A DNA stretch of 64,000 nt from Cenococcum geophilum 1.58 (taxonomy: Eukaryota; Ascomycota; Dothideomycetes; Gloniales; Gloniaceae), in assembly GCA_001692895.1 (NCBI GenBank), contig KV748230.1, forward strand, positions 124,001 to 188,000, given 5' to 3'. The notes under the pieces were generated by a model. That model was not told the DNA's origin. It made no database searches and saw nothing but the letters and a program-made list of their open reading frames with translations. Shown here piece by piece: positions 32,081-45,401 of the stretch. Each line of letters begins with the position of its first letter. The first letter of the stretch is position 1. The position numbers and the translations under genes are program-made.

Positions 32081-35000
32081 TTATAGGTCGCGATAATACT
32101 ATAGTATTAGAGCGCTTTCTGCGATTTATAGATTATGGACCTTAGTCCCAATATTCTTTTAGAATATCTTTGTAATAATTAAGGTAATTCTCTAGTTCCT
32201 ATATAGAGTCCTTAGCGGGCTAACCTAGCTATTTAACTTTAAATTAAAGCTTGTTCTTAACGGACTTATAATATAGTATAGCTTTAACCTCATACTGCTC
32301 GCCCACTACCTTAGGGTGTTTAATTAGGCCTAAACGGAAGTTCTTTTCTAGTAGTAGTCTATACTATAGCTCTAGTAGGTTTATGTAAAACACTAGATAT
32401 ATATAGGCTATAAATAGCGGTAGCTAGAGATAATATACTAGCTTACTAATTTGTTTCTTAACTTAGAAGGGACCTAACTATTTTATATTAAGCTTCTTTA
32501 ATAGTTAACAGGTCTTAATATTCGTTAAATATAATAGAACCTTATCGCCTACTCCAAAATGCTTATTTTAGTGCTTGCGGTTATACCAAAGTATTTACTA
32601 CTCTTAGGTATCTTATAGGCTCTGCTTTATATACTTCTATTGCTCCTCCTATTCCTAAAGGTATCCTTATACTCTTTAGTAGATATCCTTAGACTTCCCA
32701 GTAGGATCCTATAACTAATTATACTGCCTTAGCTAGTAATTATTAGGTATACTATTAAACCTAAATAGTTAAACGCTATAGGTAATCTGGATTAGTATAT
32801 ACTTATATAATATATGTTACTTTAAATTATAAGCGTACTCCGCGTATAGGAGTAGCTTATATTAGTTGTCTTGCTAATAGTTTAATTATATTTATAGGTA
32901 AGACTCTAGTTCCTAGTTCTGGCGTTCTATTTACCTATCCATCTATAAGTAAAAAGCCGTACTATACTAGTGGTCTATCTTTAAATAGAAGTATAGATCC
33001 GACTAGTACTAACTTATAAAGATACTGCCCCTATTAGTAATAATAGAGTACGGCTAATCTACTTTAAGAAAGCATTTTCCCTCAATTAGGTTGGTAAGCG
33101 CTTATATATTAATTGTTTTGTTAACAGGAAGGTATTAGACGTACTTTAAAAACCTATTAATAAGTATAAGGACCAAATTGTATGTTTATCCTTAGCCATC
33201 TTTAAATAGCGGGAGATCCGTAATACAGTCTATGGCGTAATATTACTATGGCTTACTAGTAAGGGGGACTAATTTAAGTAAACCCTATAGTTTATACCTA
33301 TGGATCTTATATACTTAATACTTCTTATAATGGCTAATCTACTCCTTTACTTCTTAATTAAGCCTTAGCCAATAAGATTTACGCTAAAGTAATTCTACTG
33401 TTTTTACTTAACTATAGTGGCCACCTAAAGGATTATTGTGATTCTTTATAAGAATCTTTTGTTATAGATTTACTTCTTATAGCACCTAAACCTTACCACC
33501 TCTATATAGTAGGCCTATTAGGTCTAGTTCCTAGTAATAGCGCCTAGCAGCTTCCTTTCCGTTATATTTCCGGTCTACTTTTATATTAAGGATAATATAG
33601 GAAGTATCCCTTTATTACACCTTATAGATAAAATCCGTTAACCTTTTAGATGGTTTCTAGGTAAAAGCTATTTTATTCTATACTACTCTAAGTATAAGAC
33701 TAAATAGTACTATGGATTTTATAACTCTTTAATACGCATATATTAGGAAGGCCGCTACGAGGTTAAAGTCCTTTAGTTATTATAGGGCTCCGAGTTCCGA
33801 TTGCTTTATAGCTTCGCTATTAGTTTAAGGGGATAGCTTAGTAATTAGGGATAGTATATTACTAGGTTCTAAAAATGTATTAAGGACATCCTATTTAAGT
33901 ATATTTAGACCCTTATTAGTAACGGACTGGGTACTAGCCAGAACGTTAATAAAAACCAATAGGGCTTATACCGCCTAAGACTTAGTATATAAAGCTATAG
34001 GTACTTAAGTATTCTATACCTAGAGCTTGTTTTATAATATAGGGAGTAAGATATCTATTATCTGTTTTCCTTCTCCCGTTTTAAAGCCTTTGGTATAGTC
34101 TAGCTATTATAACGGTCTATTAGTAGGGTTATTTTCCCCTAGCTTATATTTAATCTTAAAATTAAATTATATAAGCTCCTCTGCCTATCTAGCTTATTAA
34201 GGTATAAGCTCCTTTATAGTTATAAAGTAGCGTAAATTATAGTGATCTAAAAGTATATAAGTGGTATAGCTCGCGTACTCAAGGTAGTATCGCTACTATT
34301 TAAAGTAGTTAACTATAGCTAGCAGTTCCTTGTTATAGGTATAATACCTAACTTTAGGTCTTTAAAATTTTCTACTATAAAATACTACTAGTCTTTAATG
34401 GAGCTAGGTAGCGTTTAAATGCCTATTAGGTTATAATAGGATACTAGTAAGGGCAAAATTTAATATATTAGTAATTATTATTAATAGCTAATCTAGGTTA
34501 AAATACCGTAGTAATAGAGCTTTTATAAACTTTATATAAAGTTTTTAAAAGGCCTCCTAAACCTTTCTAGGCCATAACCATAGCTTATACTATTTAGTTC
34601 GTCCCTTTTTAGTTTTCTTCCTTACCACCTTTAAGCTTTTTGCTCCTTAGGTTAGGTCTTAAAAAGCTTCCGTAATATAGTTAAATAGGTATTAAGTAAT
34701 ATCTAAGTAGTTATAAATAAAGCGCCTATAGAAATTGGTAAAGCCTAAATATCCTAGTAACTCTCTAGCTCTAGCTACTCCTAGATTATCTATACCCGTA
34801 TTAGGTTTATAACTATACCTATAGGCGTTATAATATAACCTAGGAACTTAACCTGCTTAGTATTAAAGATATACTTTAACGCCTTAGCGTAGAGGCCTTA
34901 ATTATCTGAATGTTCTAGCACTTTATGGATATATTACTTGTGTTAATTCTCGTCTTTTAAGTAAATTAAGGTATTATCTAAATAAATAATGTATATACGG

Positions 35001-35089
35001 TTAACTAGTCCCCCTAAGGCTCTATAAATATATAATTAGAATATTATAGGCGTATTAGCTAGCCTAAAAGGTATTACTAGATACTTAAA
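32081..35089 (-). pseudogene. Gypsy-B pol, 3' part: RT active site, RNase H, integrase, chromodomain
   Basis: Minus strand from the Gypsy-D junction: HFKYLVIPFRLANTPIIF, then RIYIIYLDNTLIY at about 34990-34960 (YxDD with the second Asp as Asn). RNase H about 34500-34050 (TYNKELLAIV near 34340, HYNLRYF). Integrase about 33700-32500. Chromodomain at about 32290-32150 (LENYLNYYKDILKEYW-like). RIP stops throughout. The 5' part of the same RT is at 42067 and beyond. Confidence 0.85.
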
Positions 35090-35094
35090 GTGGG

Positions 35095-35281
35095 TGTTAC
35101 GGCACTGACCTAACGCATACTGTTTTATACTGTCTCGTACTATTTCCTACTATTAGCTACCCCACCACTAGTACCTTAGCGGCCGGCCCTACGATTTATA
35201 TACAATATCCCCTTTCCACCTTCTTCTCCTCTTTATACCATAACGTAGTTATTTAATCTACTTTATTGCAGCACTATAACA
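35095..35281 (+). repeat. 5' LTR of Gypsy-D
   Basis: 187 bp. The next bases, 'gttatggtatc', are in primer-binding-site position. Confidence 0.95.
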
Positions 35282-35499
35282 GTTATGGTATCTCTAATTA
35301 CACCCTATCGCGATCTTTATTTTTCCCAGTCCACTATCTCCGTTTTCCTAGTATAATCGCGACCCGGCGCGGCTAATAACACTATACTATAGTCCTAGAC
35401 AATTTCAGCACAGTCTTAGCATAGCCTTAATATAGTCTTAGCAATCTTAGTATTATAGTCAGCCTTATAGATTCTAATTGCCTTACCTAGATCTTCTAG

Positions 35500-36960
35500 A
35501 ATAGGCGACCATAATATAGACAACATCCCGCCGACGAACCCTCGCGAAGCGCTCGCCTGCCTCCTTAATACCTCCTATACTAATATCGCCTAGGCGATTA
35601 AGAACGGTCCTAAATACCTAAAGGACCTTAATATGGCAGGAACCTTTTAGTAACTCTCCATATATATAGCCTTCTTAACCAGTATTAAGAGTGGCCTTTA
35701 AGCCGTCTATAGCGAAGGCTAAGCTATAAAGTCCTAACTTAAAAAAGCTTAATACAGAATTAACTCCCTTAAGACACTTAAACTATATATTAAACAATAT
35801 AAACAGTAAGCCCTTGCATATACCGAGACTATATAAAACCTAAGCTTTTAGATTACTACACTTACCAAGACTATTACCGATAAGAACCCTACTATTAGCT
35901 CCCCTCTTTTAACTAAGCCCCGTAGAAAAAAGCGTAAAGCAAAAGATCTAACCCTATTTAATGGCAAGGGATCACCAATTAAAAAATAAGAAAATTTTAA
36001 AATATAGGAAATAAAAATCTAAGGCGTTTTCTAAAGGGATGCAAAGTGCTTTAAAACCCTAATAGACGAAATCCTCTATATATTAGACATGCTAATGGAT
36101 AAGGCTTATGACTATATTAAACATAGCCTTAATACGCTATGTATATACCTAAATAACCTAAGCAAATAGACCTTTTTTAACTAAGAGTCTATGTTTATAT
36201 ATATAAGAGGATACTATAAGACTATAGATATAACCCAAACGGCTAAAAATAAGTTAGATACCTTAAGCTAAGGTAAGCGTAACTACTGGTCCTAAAAAGC
36301 CGAGCTTAATAAGTTAATAATTAAAGGAAACAAGACTAAGAAATAAAAAGTAGATTTACTTAAGAAGAATATTTCCTCTAAGATAAAGGACCTAGCCCTT
36401 GCCCTTAGCCGTAAGATCAGCAATACTAACTATAAAGGCTAGAGTAAGCAGATAGATGTGTTTACTTATAACCTATAGAACCATACCCACTATACTAAGT
36501 TAAATACCGCTAAGCTAAGTGCCGCTAGCGGCTATTAACCTATATTACTATAGAATGACCTAATAGACCTAGACGCCGTTAAGTTCGGCAGTGGTAGTAA
36601 TAGCCTCCCTAATAACGTTTAAAGACATTGTATAAATAACAGACTTTATATAGCGTGTGGTTAACCTAGCCACTAAAAAGATACTTACGACCCCTAGTAA
36701 AACCCAAATCCCCTTCTAATACTACCGCGCTAACCCCCTCTTAGCTACGGCGGATTCTTTAATAAAGGGGATAGTAATTAAGGCGGTAACTACGGACAAG
36801 GATATAGGTTTAGATATAAAAACCCACCCCTGCGATTCCCTTGCCCAATATAGCCCTAGCTAATAGTCCTATACGCAAACTATAGATAAGTACTCCGCGT
36901 TACTACTAACCGCGAGACCGGCTATATTATTGGTAAAGTACCCCCTAGCATATATACACC
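35500..36960 (+). pseudogene. Gypsy-D gag with CCHC knuckle, decayed
   Basis: A knuckle at about 36636-36690 reads YIACG-PSH-KDTYD, that is CxxC...H...C with outer Cys as Tyr and Gln/Trp as stops. Upstream are Lys-rich helical stretches (for example NKTKK near 36330). N bases at 36992-37069 fall just after it. The start is not resolved. Confidence 0.7.
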
Positions 36961-37079
36961 GTCAGAGACTAATACGTTAGGATATACTAGCNAAGACNAT
37001 AGCNACNAGCTAAGCCCTATAANNCAGTTATTAAAAGGCNAACCCTTAGACTAAGTCGNCTNTAAGGGTNAGAACTATA

Positions 37080-40000
37080 CGGGGAGGAGGATAAAAGGAT
37101 TAGTTAGACCTTATTCTAAGCTAGCTACTATTTAATCTTAAAACAGCAAATAATAATAGAAATTCCATCCTTATTTAGACTTACCTCTCCTTACTACATA
37201 ACCTACTCCTAGAAGTTCTTATCAAAACAGTAAGCTTTATTAATAGTAGTAGTATAGCACTAGTGTTTATAGACAAAGACTTGCTTATAAAGAAGCATAA
37301 TATTATAATAAAAAGACTCCTAGTCCTAAAACTACTCCGCCTTACTAATAGACTCTAATCTAGCTTTATTACCCATTACTTTATAGTAAAAATAATAATT
37401 AACCACTATACAGAATCTATGCTTTTCTATATTATAAAGTTATTACCCTTAATACTAGTAATTCTTAGAATGCTCTAGCTTAAAAAGCACAACCTAAGTA
37501 TAAACTTCCCCGTTTTAGGGCTTAAGTTTAACTCTAATTACTATACCTATAACTATCTCCTATAGTATATCCCTAATTATAACCGAGTAGCACTATATAG
37601 ACGTATTACACGGCTAACGCTTAAATACTATTAGCTAATAGTAGAAGAGGTACCTAATACTAGTAAGCTAATATATACAGTAAATAAAACAGAGATTCTA
37701 GAAAACTGGACTACTACCCTACCCCTAAGAAATACCGCCCTACCCTTAAAAATATAAATACCGCCAGAACTATAAGTCCTCTATATATACTTGCTTAACC
37801 TAGGCCAGCTAATAAGATACCTAACTTTAAGTTTTTTGCTATACATATATACAACCACGCGTATAACAGCTAAAGGCGTTATAGCTAAGACTAAAACTAG
37901 AGCAATTGAGACCTCCCCCTCGCAACGCCTAACCTTATATCCATCTCCCGCGTATACTATATAGGGCCGCCGCCGCGTTTCCGCCCCCTAAGGCCAACTA
38001 AGCCGCGCTAGCCTAGCTATAGCACTAAAGAACTTAACACGCCCTAAACTGGACAACATTAAATGTACTTATGCCGTTAATTTTACCCAGTTCTATAAAT
38101 AAAAAAGTGTAAAGGTAATAAGGATCTATATAGCGGAGCTAGTAGAACTAGTTAAATAAGAAGAACACTAATAGCTGCTTAAAGAGCTGCCTATAGGCCT
38201 AATAAAAGTACCAAACCTATTAAAAAAGTCTTTTTGCTAGCTAGTAGAGGGCGACTATATAATAGAAGAAGCCCATAAAGCGCTACCCCCTTATTTTTAT
38301 AATTTCCTTAAAACAAACCTAAAAACTAAGCCTAAGTCTCTACACTAGAAGATAGTTAACACTAATATTAAAAATATTCCTAAAAGGCAAACTAGGATTA
38401 ACCTATAAAGACATTTTATAACGCTTACTAAAGGAGTTCCGCGAATATATTAAGCACTTTCTCCCTAAGAACGTAGATAAGCTGCCCCCTCACCAACCAT
38501 AGAACTATAAAATTAAAATTATCCCTAGAAACTAGGCCCTATACTATAAAAACAGACCACTCTTACCTCCTAAACTTAGGTATATAAAAAAGTAGATTAA
38601 TAAGATGCTAGATAAGGGTTTTATCCGCGAATTAACCTTACTAGCTACTATACTACTCCTCCTCGCTACTAAGCCTAGTAGTAGTATATAAATCTATTAT
38701 AACTACCAAGGCCTAAATATAGTTACTATTAAGAATTGGTACCTACTGCTATTAATCTATAAGATACTTAACGCACTTTATAGTGCTAAGTACTTTACTA
38801 AACTTAATATAATTACTAAGTTTAACTAAATCCGGATTACAGAGGGCTATAAGTAGCTTATAGTATTTATTACCCGGTTCAGACTCTATAAGATACTAGT
38901 TATACTATTCGGCCTCTATAACGCACTCACTACGTTTTAAAACTATATTAATTATATCTTACATAACGCCCTTAATAACTACTACACTGCCTATCTTAAT
39001 AACGTCCTTATCTTTTTTAAAATATATACTAAGTATACTAAGTATATAAATAAAGTTATCTAAAGACTTAATAATGCTAGACTTTAGATTAATATTAATA
39101 AGTTTAAGTTTTACTCTACTAAAACGAAATACCTTAGCTTAATTATCTTAACTAATGGCATAACTATAGACCCTAAGAAGGTATAGGCCTTATAGGAATA
39201 AAAGGACCCAACATTAATTAATGAACTATAATAATTTCTTAACTTTGCAAACTTCTACTAATAATTTATCCAAGGCTACTCTGCCATTGCTATACCTATA
39301 ATAAAACTCCTAAAGAAGGATATTGGATGGCTATAGGGACCAGAATAAGCTAAATCATTTAAAGCCCTTAAGGGAGCCTTTACCTTAGCACTAGTACTAG
39401 CATACTATAACTATATAAAGAAGATAGTAACAGAGATAGACGTATTAAAGTAGGCTTCTGGCGGAGTCCTTTCCCAATATAATAATAACGATAAATTAAA
39501 ACTAGTCGCATTCTTCTCCGTAAAGTACTTTACGCTAAAGTATAACTACGAGATCTATAACAAAGAACTTTTAACTATTATTAAGGCTTTAAAGGAATGG
39601 CGTCCTAAGCTATAAGGGACTAAGGAGCCGTTTAAAATTATTACTAACTATAAAAACCTATAGACGTTTATAACTATTAAGCAGCTAAATTAACACTAAG
39701 TCTAGTAGGCAGAGTTCCTTTTATGGTTTAACTTTATAATTATATATAGACTTAGTAGCAAAGCTACGCTGCTTAACGCCCTAAGCTGGCTACTAGGAGT
39801 AAGGCCTAAGGACGCCGATAATAAATGCCTCCGCTACCGAGCCTAAGTCATTATACCGCCCCAGAAAATTAACCCTATAATCTTAGAAGAATTGCTATAT
39901 AAGTCCTATAACTCTAATAATGCAGAGTTTATAGCCGCTCTAAACCCTAAAATAGCTAAAAAGTTACTAGATAAGTTAATTTAGTTAAAATACTAGGAGA

Positions 40001-41520
40001 ATAAACTTATAAGAGATATAGTAGCGGCCCTATATAATTAGAAAGCTCGCCGTTAGCTAAAGAAGATTAGGAAATTGCTTTATTACAATAAATTAGAATA
40101 TAGTATTATTAGTAAATAGATCTACTTCCACTAACGTCTCTTTATCCCTAACGCCCTAGACTTCCGCCTAGAAGTTATCTATTACTCTTATAGCAGCAGC
40201 CCCGCTAATTACCCCGGCCAGGTCAAGACCCTTAACCTCTTAAACTAAATATACTAGTGGCTAGGAATCTCCTAATTTACGGCTACCTTTATTAAAGACT
40301 ATACCCTATACTTTCGCACTAAAAACCCCCGTTCTACCCCGCCCGGTTTTTAAAAGCTACTAAAACTACCCACTTGCCTATAAACTAATATTTTAATTAA
40401 CTATATCACAACGCTGCTAGTATACTAACGCTATAGTAAGGTATATAAATATATCCTTATTATTATAGACTGCCTAACTAAAATATAATACCTTATTTTA
40501 GTAACAGGACTCTTAATAGAGGAGCTAGTTAATGGCTTTATTAATAATATATATAAGCTCTATGGTATACCAAGCACAATTATCTCTAATTGCGGTATAT
40601 AATTTATTAGCGACTTTTAGTAACGACTAAGTAAATACCTTAAAATAACTTTAAGACTAAGCTTAGCCTAGTACCCAGAAACAGACGGCTAAACTAAAAT
40701 TATTAACGCTGCCGTAAATAAGTACCTTTGTGCTTTTATTAGCTTTATATAGAATAACTAGGTTAACTACCTACTACTTACTAAGTTTGCTACGAATAAC
40801 TAAGTTAACGAGAGTATAGGCATCTCCCCGTTTTTTATAAACTATAGCTTTAACCCTCGCCTTGGAATTAAGCCTGCTAACCTCCACTTACTAACACTAT
40901 TAGCATAAGTAAAGAAGGAGTTCTTCTACGTAAACTTTATGGCCAACCGCTTTAAGCGGATATTAATATAGCTTAAGGCCCTAGCCTGGATTTTATAGTA
41001 ACGCTATAAAGATAATGCTAATACATATAGGAATAAGAGCGCGTTATTCTATAAAGGCGATATAGTTATAGTTAGCTTAAAAAATATAAAGATAAACAGA
41101 CTTAAGAAGAAATAGGACAACAAATAGGACGGCCTATACCCCGTACTTGCAGTATACTAAAGGGCAGTTATAGTAGACCTTCTAAACCACATCTAAGTAA
41201 ATAAATCCTTTTACACATCTAAGGTCCGCCTCTAGGCTGTTAAAAAGATCCCTAGCTAAGCAAATATTAATACTATAAAGCGCCGTAATATACAAGGACG
41301 AGTAGTAAAAAGAAATAATAATGGTAATATAGAAGATAAATAGGAGTTTAAGAAAATCCTTAATATATATAATGAAGACCCCTAAGGCCTAACTTATAAG
41401 ATTAAATGGAAATATTATAAGGATATAACCTAATAGCTAGAAGAAGACCTAAAGTTATAAACAGGCTATATAGCACTTCTGTAAGCGATACCCTAAAAAG
41501 CTAAGACCCCCAAACTAGGT
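37080..41520 (+). pseudogene. Gypsy-D pol: protease, RT, RNase H, integrase, chromodomain
   Basis: Protease FINSSSIALVFIDKDL at about 37230 (FxDSGAS expected). RT 38560-39120 with DKGFIRELTLLATILLLLAT, TKLNIITKFN and active site YLNNVLIF at 38992-39015 (both Asp as Asn). RNase H about 39420-39700 (KELLTIIKALKEW). Integrase 40060-40900 (PANYPGQVKTLNLL, IIIDCLTKI, DG-TKIINAAV). Chromodomain about 41340-41470 (YKIKWKYYKD). Many RIP stops. Confidence 0.9.
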
Positions 41521-41874
41521 ATAAGATAAGGAAAAGTTACGCTAAGGTTATAGCCAACTACCTTATTAAAATTTATAGTAGTTAAAATGTTATAGAACTT
41601 TAACCAGCGGTTAAAGTTATCTAATTAGCTAGATTCTTGCTAAAAAACGCCACGTGGATTAATTTAGGTGGCGGTATAAAGTTCTGCCGACCTTACTCAC
41701 TAAACTAACTAATTAGGATTTTCTATGCCCGGTATAGAAAATCGCTATTAGCTTAGTTAAGGGTAGTAAGCGGAACTAATATCTTTATAGTAAAAAACAG
41801 GCGACCCCAAACACTGCCTATTTTAGAGTTATTTATTTAGTTTAGGAACTAAACTATCTAGGGGAAAGGAGTAC

Positions 41875-42061
41875 TATTACGGCACTAACCTAACGCATAC
41901 TGTTTTATACTGTCTTATACTATTTCCTACTGTTAGCTAGCCCACTACTAGTACCTTAGCGGCCGGCCCTACTATTTATATACAATACCCCCTTTCCACC
42001 TTTTTCTCCTCTTTATACCATAACGTAGTTATTCAGTATACTTTATTGCAGCACTATAACA
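41875..42061 (+). repeat. 3' LTR of Gypsy-D
   Basis: 187 bp, with the first TG changed to TA. It is followed by the TSD copy gtagg. Confidence 0.95.
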
Positions 42062-42066
42062 GTAGG

Positions 42067-43400
42067 CGTATTAGGTCTTAAAAGCGGTCTTTTATTTATC
42101 CCCTTTTTTAATACAGAGCCTATAATAGGCGTCTTATAGATCTAGCTTTATAAAGATCTTTGCCCTAGATAGTTAATCTAGTATTTTACTAACTAGTAGT
42201 AGTAGGTAACAGTTCTTAATTATAATCTTATTAAGACTATAATAGTCTATATATAGCCTTATAGTTCTATCTAGTTTTAGGATAAAGAGGATTAGTACGC
42301 CTACTAGTAACTTACTAGGCTAGATCCACCCCTTTTCTAGTAACCCATTAAGGTACTCCCATAGAAACTTAAGCTCTTTACACAAGAGGTTATAGATAGG
42401 AAGGTTCAGTGGTTATTTACCTTCTTCTAAATTAATTATATAATCGTACTCTAAGTTCTACGGTAGGACTTTAGCTCTCCTACCCGAAAATACCTTTAGT
42501 AAGTCCCTTAGGCCCACTAGAATATTTAATAAATTGGGGTTGCGTTTATTCTTTATATTATTATTAGGTAGGTTCTAGAGCTCCTTTAAAATACTCGCAG
42601 GCAGCGTCGTACGCTATAGTAGTTACTTGTATATAGTTGCTACCGTATATTATACTATTTTATATAGTAGCTAGTAGAGGGTAGGAAAATCCCTAATACA
42701 GCGCTTAAGATGCCGTAGTATACTCTCCGCATATTACTTAAACTAGAGTAACCTATAATGGTTAAAGTATCTTATAAGATCCTTAAGATCGCCGCCTCCC
42801 TATAATATCTCCGTAACCTATCCGGTAGTTCCCTATAAGGTCTTTATTATAGAGGGATTATTACCTATACTGGGCTCTATACCTATCTTACTATTAAATA
42901 GGGGTTAAATCTGATACTCCTTTAGGTATAGAGTGTATACTATTTCACCTAGGGCTATATTCTCTTAGATGTCCTTTAAGCTTAATAGTAATATACGCCC
43001 TTCTAAATCTTTATTATTCCACTATTTAAAGGCTCTAGTCTTAAAGCGTATCTTAAGATCTGCTTCTATAAGCTAAGGGTATTTAAGGATAAGGTTATAA
43101 CTTATAAAGCTAACCACCTAAAAGGGTTACAGGCCGACTACATTAGTACGGTTATATATATTGGCTACTAATACTATAAGCTTATAGGCACTATATAGTT
43201 TAATCTAATACTTATTTAGAAAGCCTATAATAGGTTTCCGCCACTTTTACAATAGGATAAGTTTATACTCTTTTACTAAATTATATTATATAAGATTAAT
43301 TTCGGCATCGCTATTATATAGTGCTTAGAACTATTATATCTTACCTATAGGGAGTATTATTTCTAGCTTAATAGTAATATAGAGAGTCTCTCCTTTTATA
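42067..43400 (-). pseudogene. Gypsy-B pol, 5' part: protease and RT N-terminal half
   Basis: Minus strand: ALYNSDAEINLI at about 43320-43290 (DSGAE with Asp to Asn and Gly to Asp). Then from 42450 down, EYDYIINLEEGK, KFLWEYLNGLLEKGWI, LYIDYYSLNKIIIKNCYLLL and AKIFIKLDL-DAYYRL, leading to the Gypsy-D junction at 42066. Confidence 0.85.
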
Positions 43401-45179
43401 TCTTGCCCTAGTTATAATTAGGAGAAGTCTATAACTAGGGCTTTTCTTATTTTTATATTATTAGTATAGTTATTACCCTACTTATTTTTCTAATAGGATC
43501 TACCTTTAGAGTTTTCTCTTAACTTTTTAGAGTGTTTCTATAAAGGTGCCAGACGGGTATTAGGTTAGCCCTAGGAGTCTTTTCCGTTATTTAAGGTTCC
43601 TAACTTTAACCCTTCTAAAGTTCTCTTTAAGAACGGCTTCTTTAAAGGTTAGGTTTGCCCTATATTACTACTAAAGTGCCTATACTTTTAGTAACCCCCT
43701 AGCTTCCTACTAGAAGAGGTCTAGTTCCTTACCGTATCTTTAGCGTTTAAAACTGCTCGTTTAAAATCCGCGATAGGGCTCCTACGCGCTTTATTTCGTC
43801 ACGAATTATTAGCTTAATTCTAGCCTAGATAAACCCAATCTTCTCCTTTTTATGGATACTAACGTCCTTATTTTTAAAGGGTTTTAGATTTATCTATTAA
43901 GTATAAGTTTCTATAAAGTTTATAAACTGGCGGAAGTTATAGCAGTTAAGCTATATCCCATTCTAGAAGAGCTTTATATTATTATATTATATAATATACG
44001 GATCTTAAGTCTATTTCTTTAGGAAGGTTTACAGCTATAGCTATATAGTAATTTACTATTTATTAAGCTAATTAAGTGCAGTCTAGTTTAGTAATTGGTC
44101 TTTAATTTACTAATAATCCAGCGTATACGCTCTTTAGTATTATCTTATATTATTAGCATTTTAAAGAAGTTGTCTACCTTATAAACCCAATTATCTAACT
44201 ACTAGGCATTAGATCTATAGCAGAGTTCTAAACTACTAAAGGCCTTAACTAATTGGTCTATATCCTTTTTCTATTTATAGCGTAGATAACTCTCTAAGTC
44301 TTCTATACCTTAAGCAGGTACTAGGTAGCTCCTAAGAAGCCCTTAGCCTTAGCTAGGTTATAAAAATTTTTATCTAGCCTAAATTAAGCTCTACTAGATC
44401 TAGATTTACCCCTAAAGGTTTCTAATATATTTATTAATAGCTCCTTCCTATATGGCTTCTAAGAGCCTTATAATAGCTTCTTAATATCTATCTTAAAGAA
44501 TATTAGTTTAGGGCTCTTAACTTTCCGACCTTAGCCTTAGGGAAGCTCCGGCTATAGAGGTAGTATTAGTACTAGTAGCTAGTATAGATTTCCCTATAAG
44601 GCTTAAGTCTTAAGTTAGTAGTTAGTTTAAATTACCTAAAGGGGTAGGCCTGCTTGGCTTGTAAGCAGTCTATATACTACTATTATAATAATTATAGGCT
44701 AATAGTCTTCTAGGAGGGTTCTGGTTGGTTCCCTAGTTAAATATATTAGTATATTCCTCTGGCATTTCTAGCTTAGGGGAAGATCTTAAAGTCGCCTCTA
44801 GCGCTTAATCTTTTAATTAGCCTAAGTAGGGCTAGAGGGGTTCCGGCTGCTTTCTAGCGGCATTATAACCGTTATAAAGGGTATTTATATTTTCCTTAAT
44901 AGTAACTATAGGTATATAAGAGTCTTTAAGCTCCTAGAGTATCTAGGTGTTAGGGCTTATTCAGCCATCTTACCTAGAGGGTTATATTATTACAATCTCT
45001 CGCTATTAGAAGGACCTTCCTACCTTTACGTAACGGCTTTCTATAAGGTATCTATAGAGTTTCCATTTAGGTTATTATAAAATTTTAAGGGAGAATAGTA
45101 ATTATAAACAAAAGATATAAATAAATAATCTGGTCCTTAACGCCGACTACCCTTCTAAAAAGAGTAGGAAGGATTTAAA
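43401..45179 (-). pseudogene. Gypsy-B gag region, decayed
   Basis: Position between the 5' LTR and the protease implies gag. The minus strand is Glu/Lys-rich with long helical-looking stretches, but stops are dense and no clear knuckle could be placed. Boundaries are nominal. Confidence 0.5.
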
Positions 45180-45396
45180 TATAAGGGGATCTTGTAGATA
45201 GGGGGCTATAGGGACACGATTATGGAATAAAATAGATTGGTAAGAGAGATAAATCCTTAAGGAGGTAAGGCCTCTAGGATTATAGAGACTATATACTACG
45301 GGTACGTGCCTTTAGTATATAACTGGTAACTATCTAAGGGGCGTCTAGGGGTTGTCCTAAGGGCAACCCAAGATGACCGCAATAATATCCCTTACA
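45180..45396 (-). repeat. 5' LTR of Gypsy-B
   Basis: 217 bp, pairs with 24023-24239, followed by the TSD gtaat at 45397-45401. Confidence 0.92.
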
Positions 45397-45401
45397 GTAA
45401 T

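Larger units (their letters stand above)
35095..42061 (+). mobile_element. Complete Gypsy-D (7.0 kb), inserted in the Gypsy-B RT
   Basis: LTRs 35095-35281 and 41875-42061 (187 bp each, TGTTACGGCAC...CTATAACA; the 3' copy starts TATTACGG) are flanked by TSD gtggg (35090-35094) and gtagg (42062-42066), which differ by one RIP-type TpG to TpA change. Removing it rejoins Gypsy-B RT at KTAF-RTxY and GHFKYLVIPFRL. A purine tract (ggggaaaggag) precedes the 3' LTR. Gag and pol lie in plus orientation. A solo LTR of the same family is at 8632-8815. Confidence 0.95.
24023..45396 (-). mobile_element. Gypsy-B (about 8.9 kb of own sequence), inserted in Gypsy-A
   Basis: LTRs 24023-24239 and 45180-45396 (217 bp each; TATAAGGGG...ATCCCTTACA/TATA in plus orientation) are flanked by the identical TSD gtaat (24018-24022 and 45397-45401). 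The minus-strand order is gag (about 45.1-43.4), protease (about 43.3), RT, RNase H, integrase and chromodomain (42.5 to 32.1), interrupted by Gypsy-D at the RT and by Copia near the 3' end. The polypurine tract on the minus strand is the complement of 24241-24257. It interrupts Gypsy-A between integrase and chromodomain. Confidence 0.92.
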
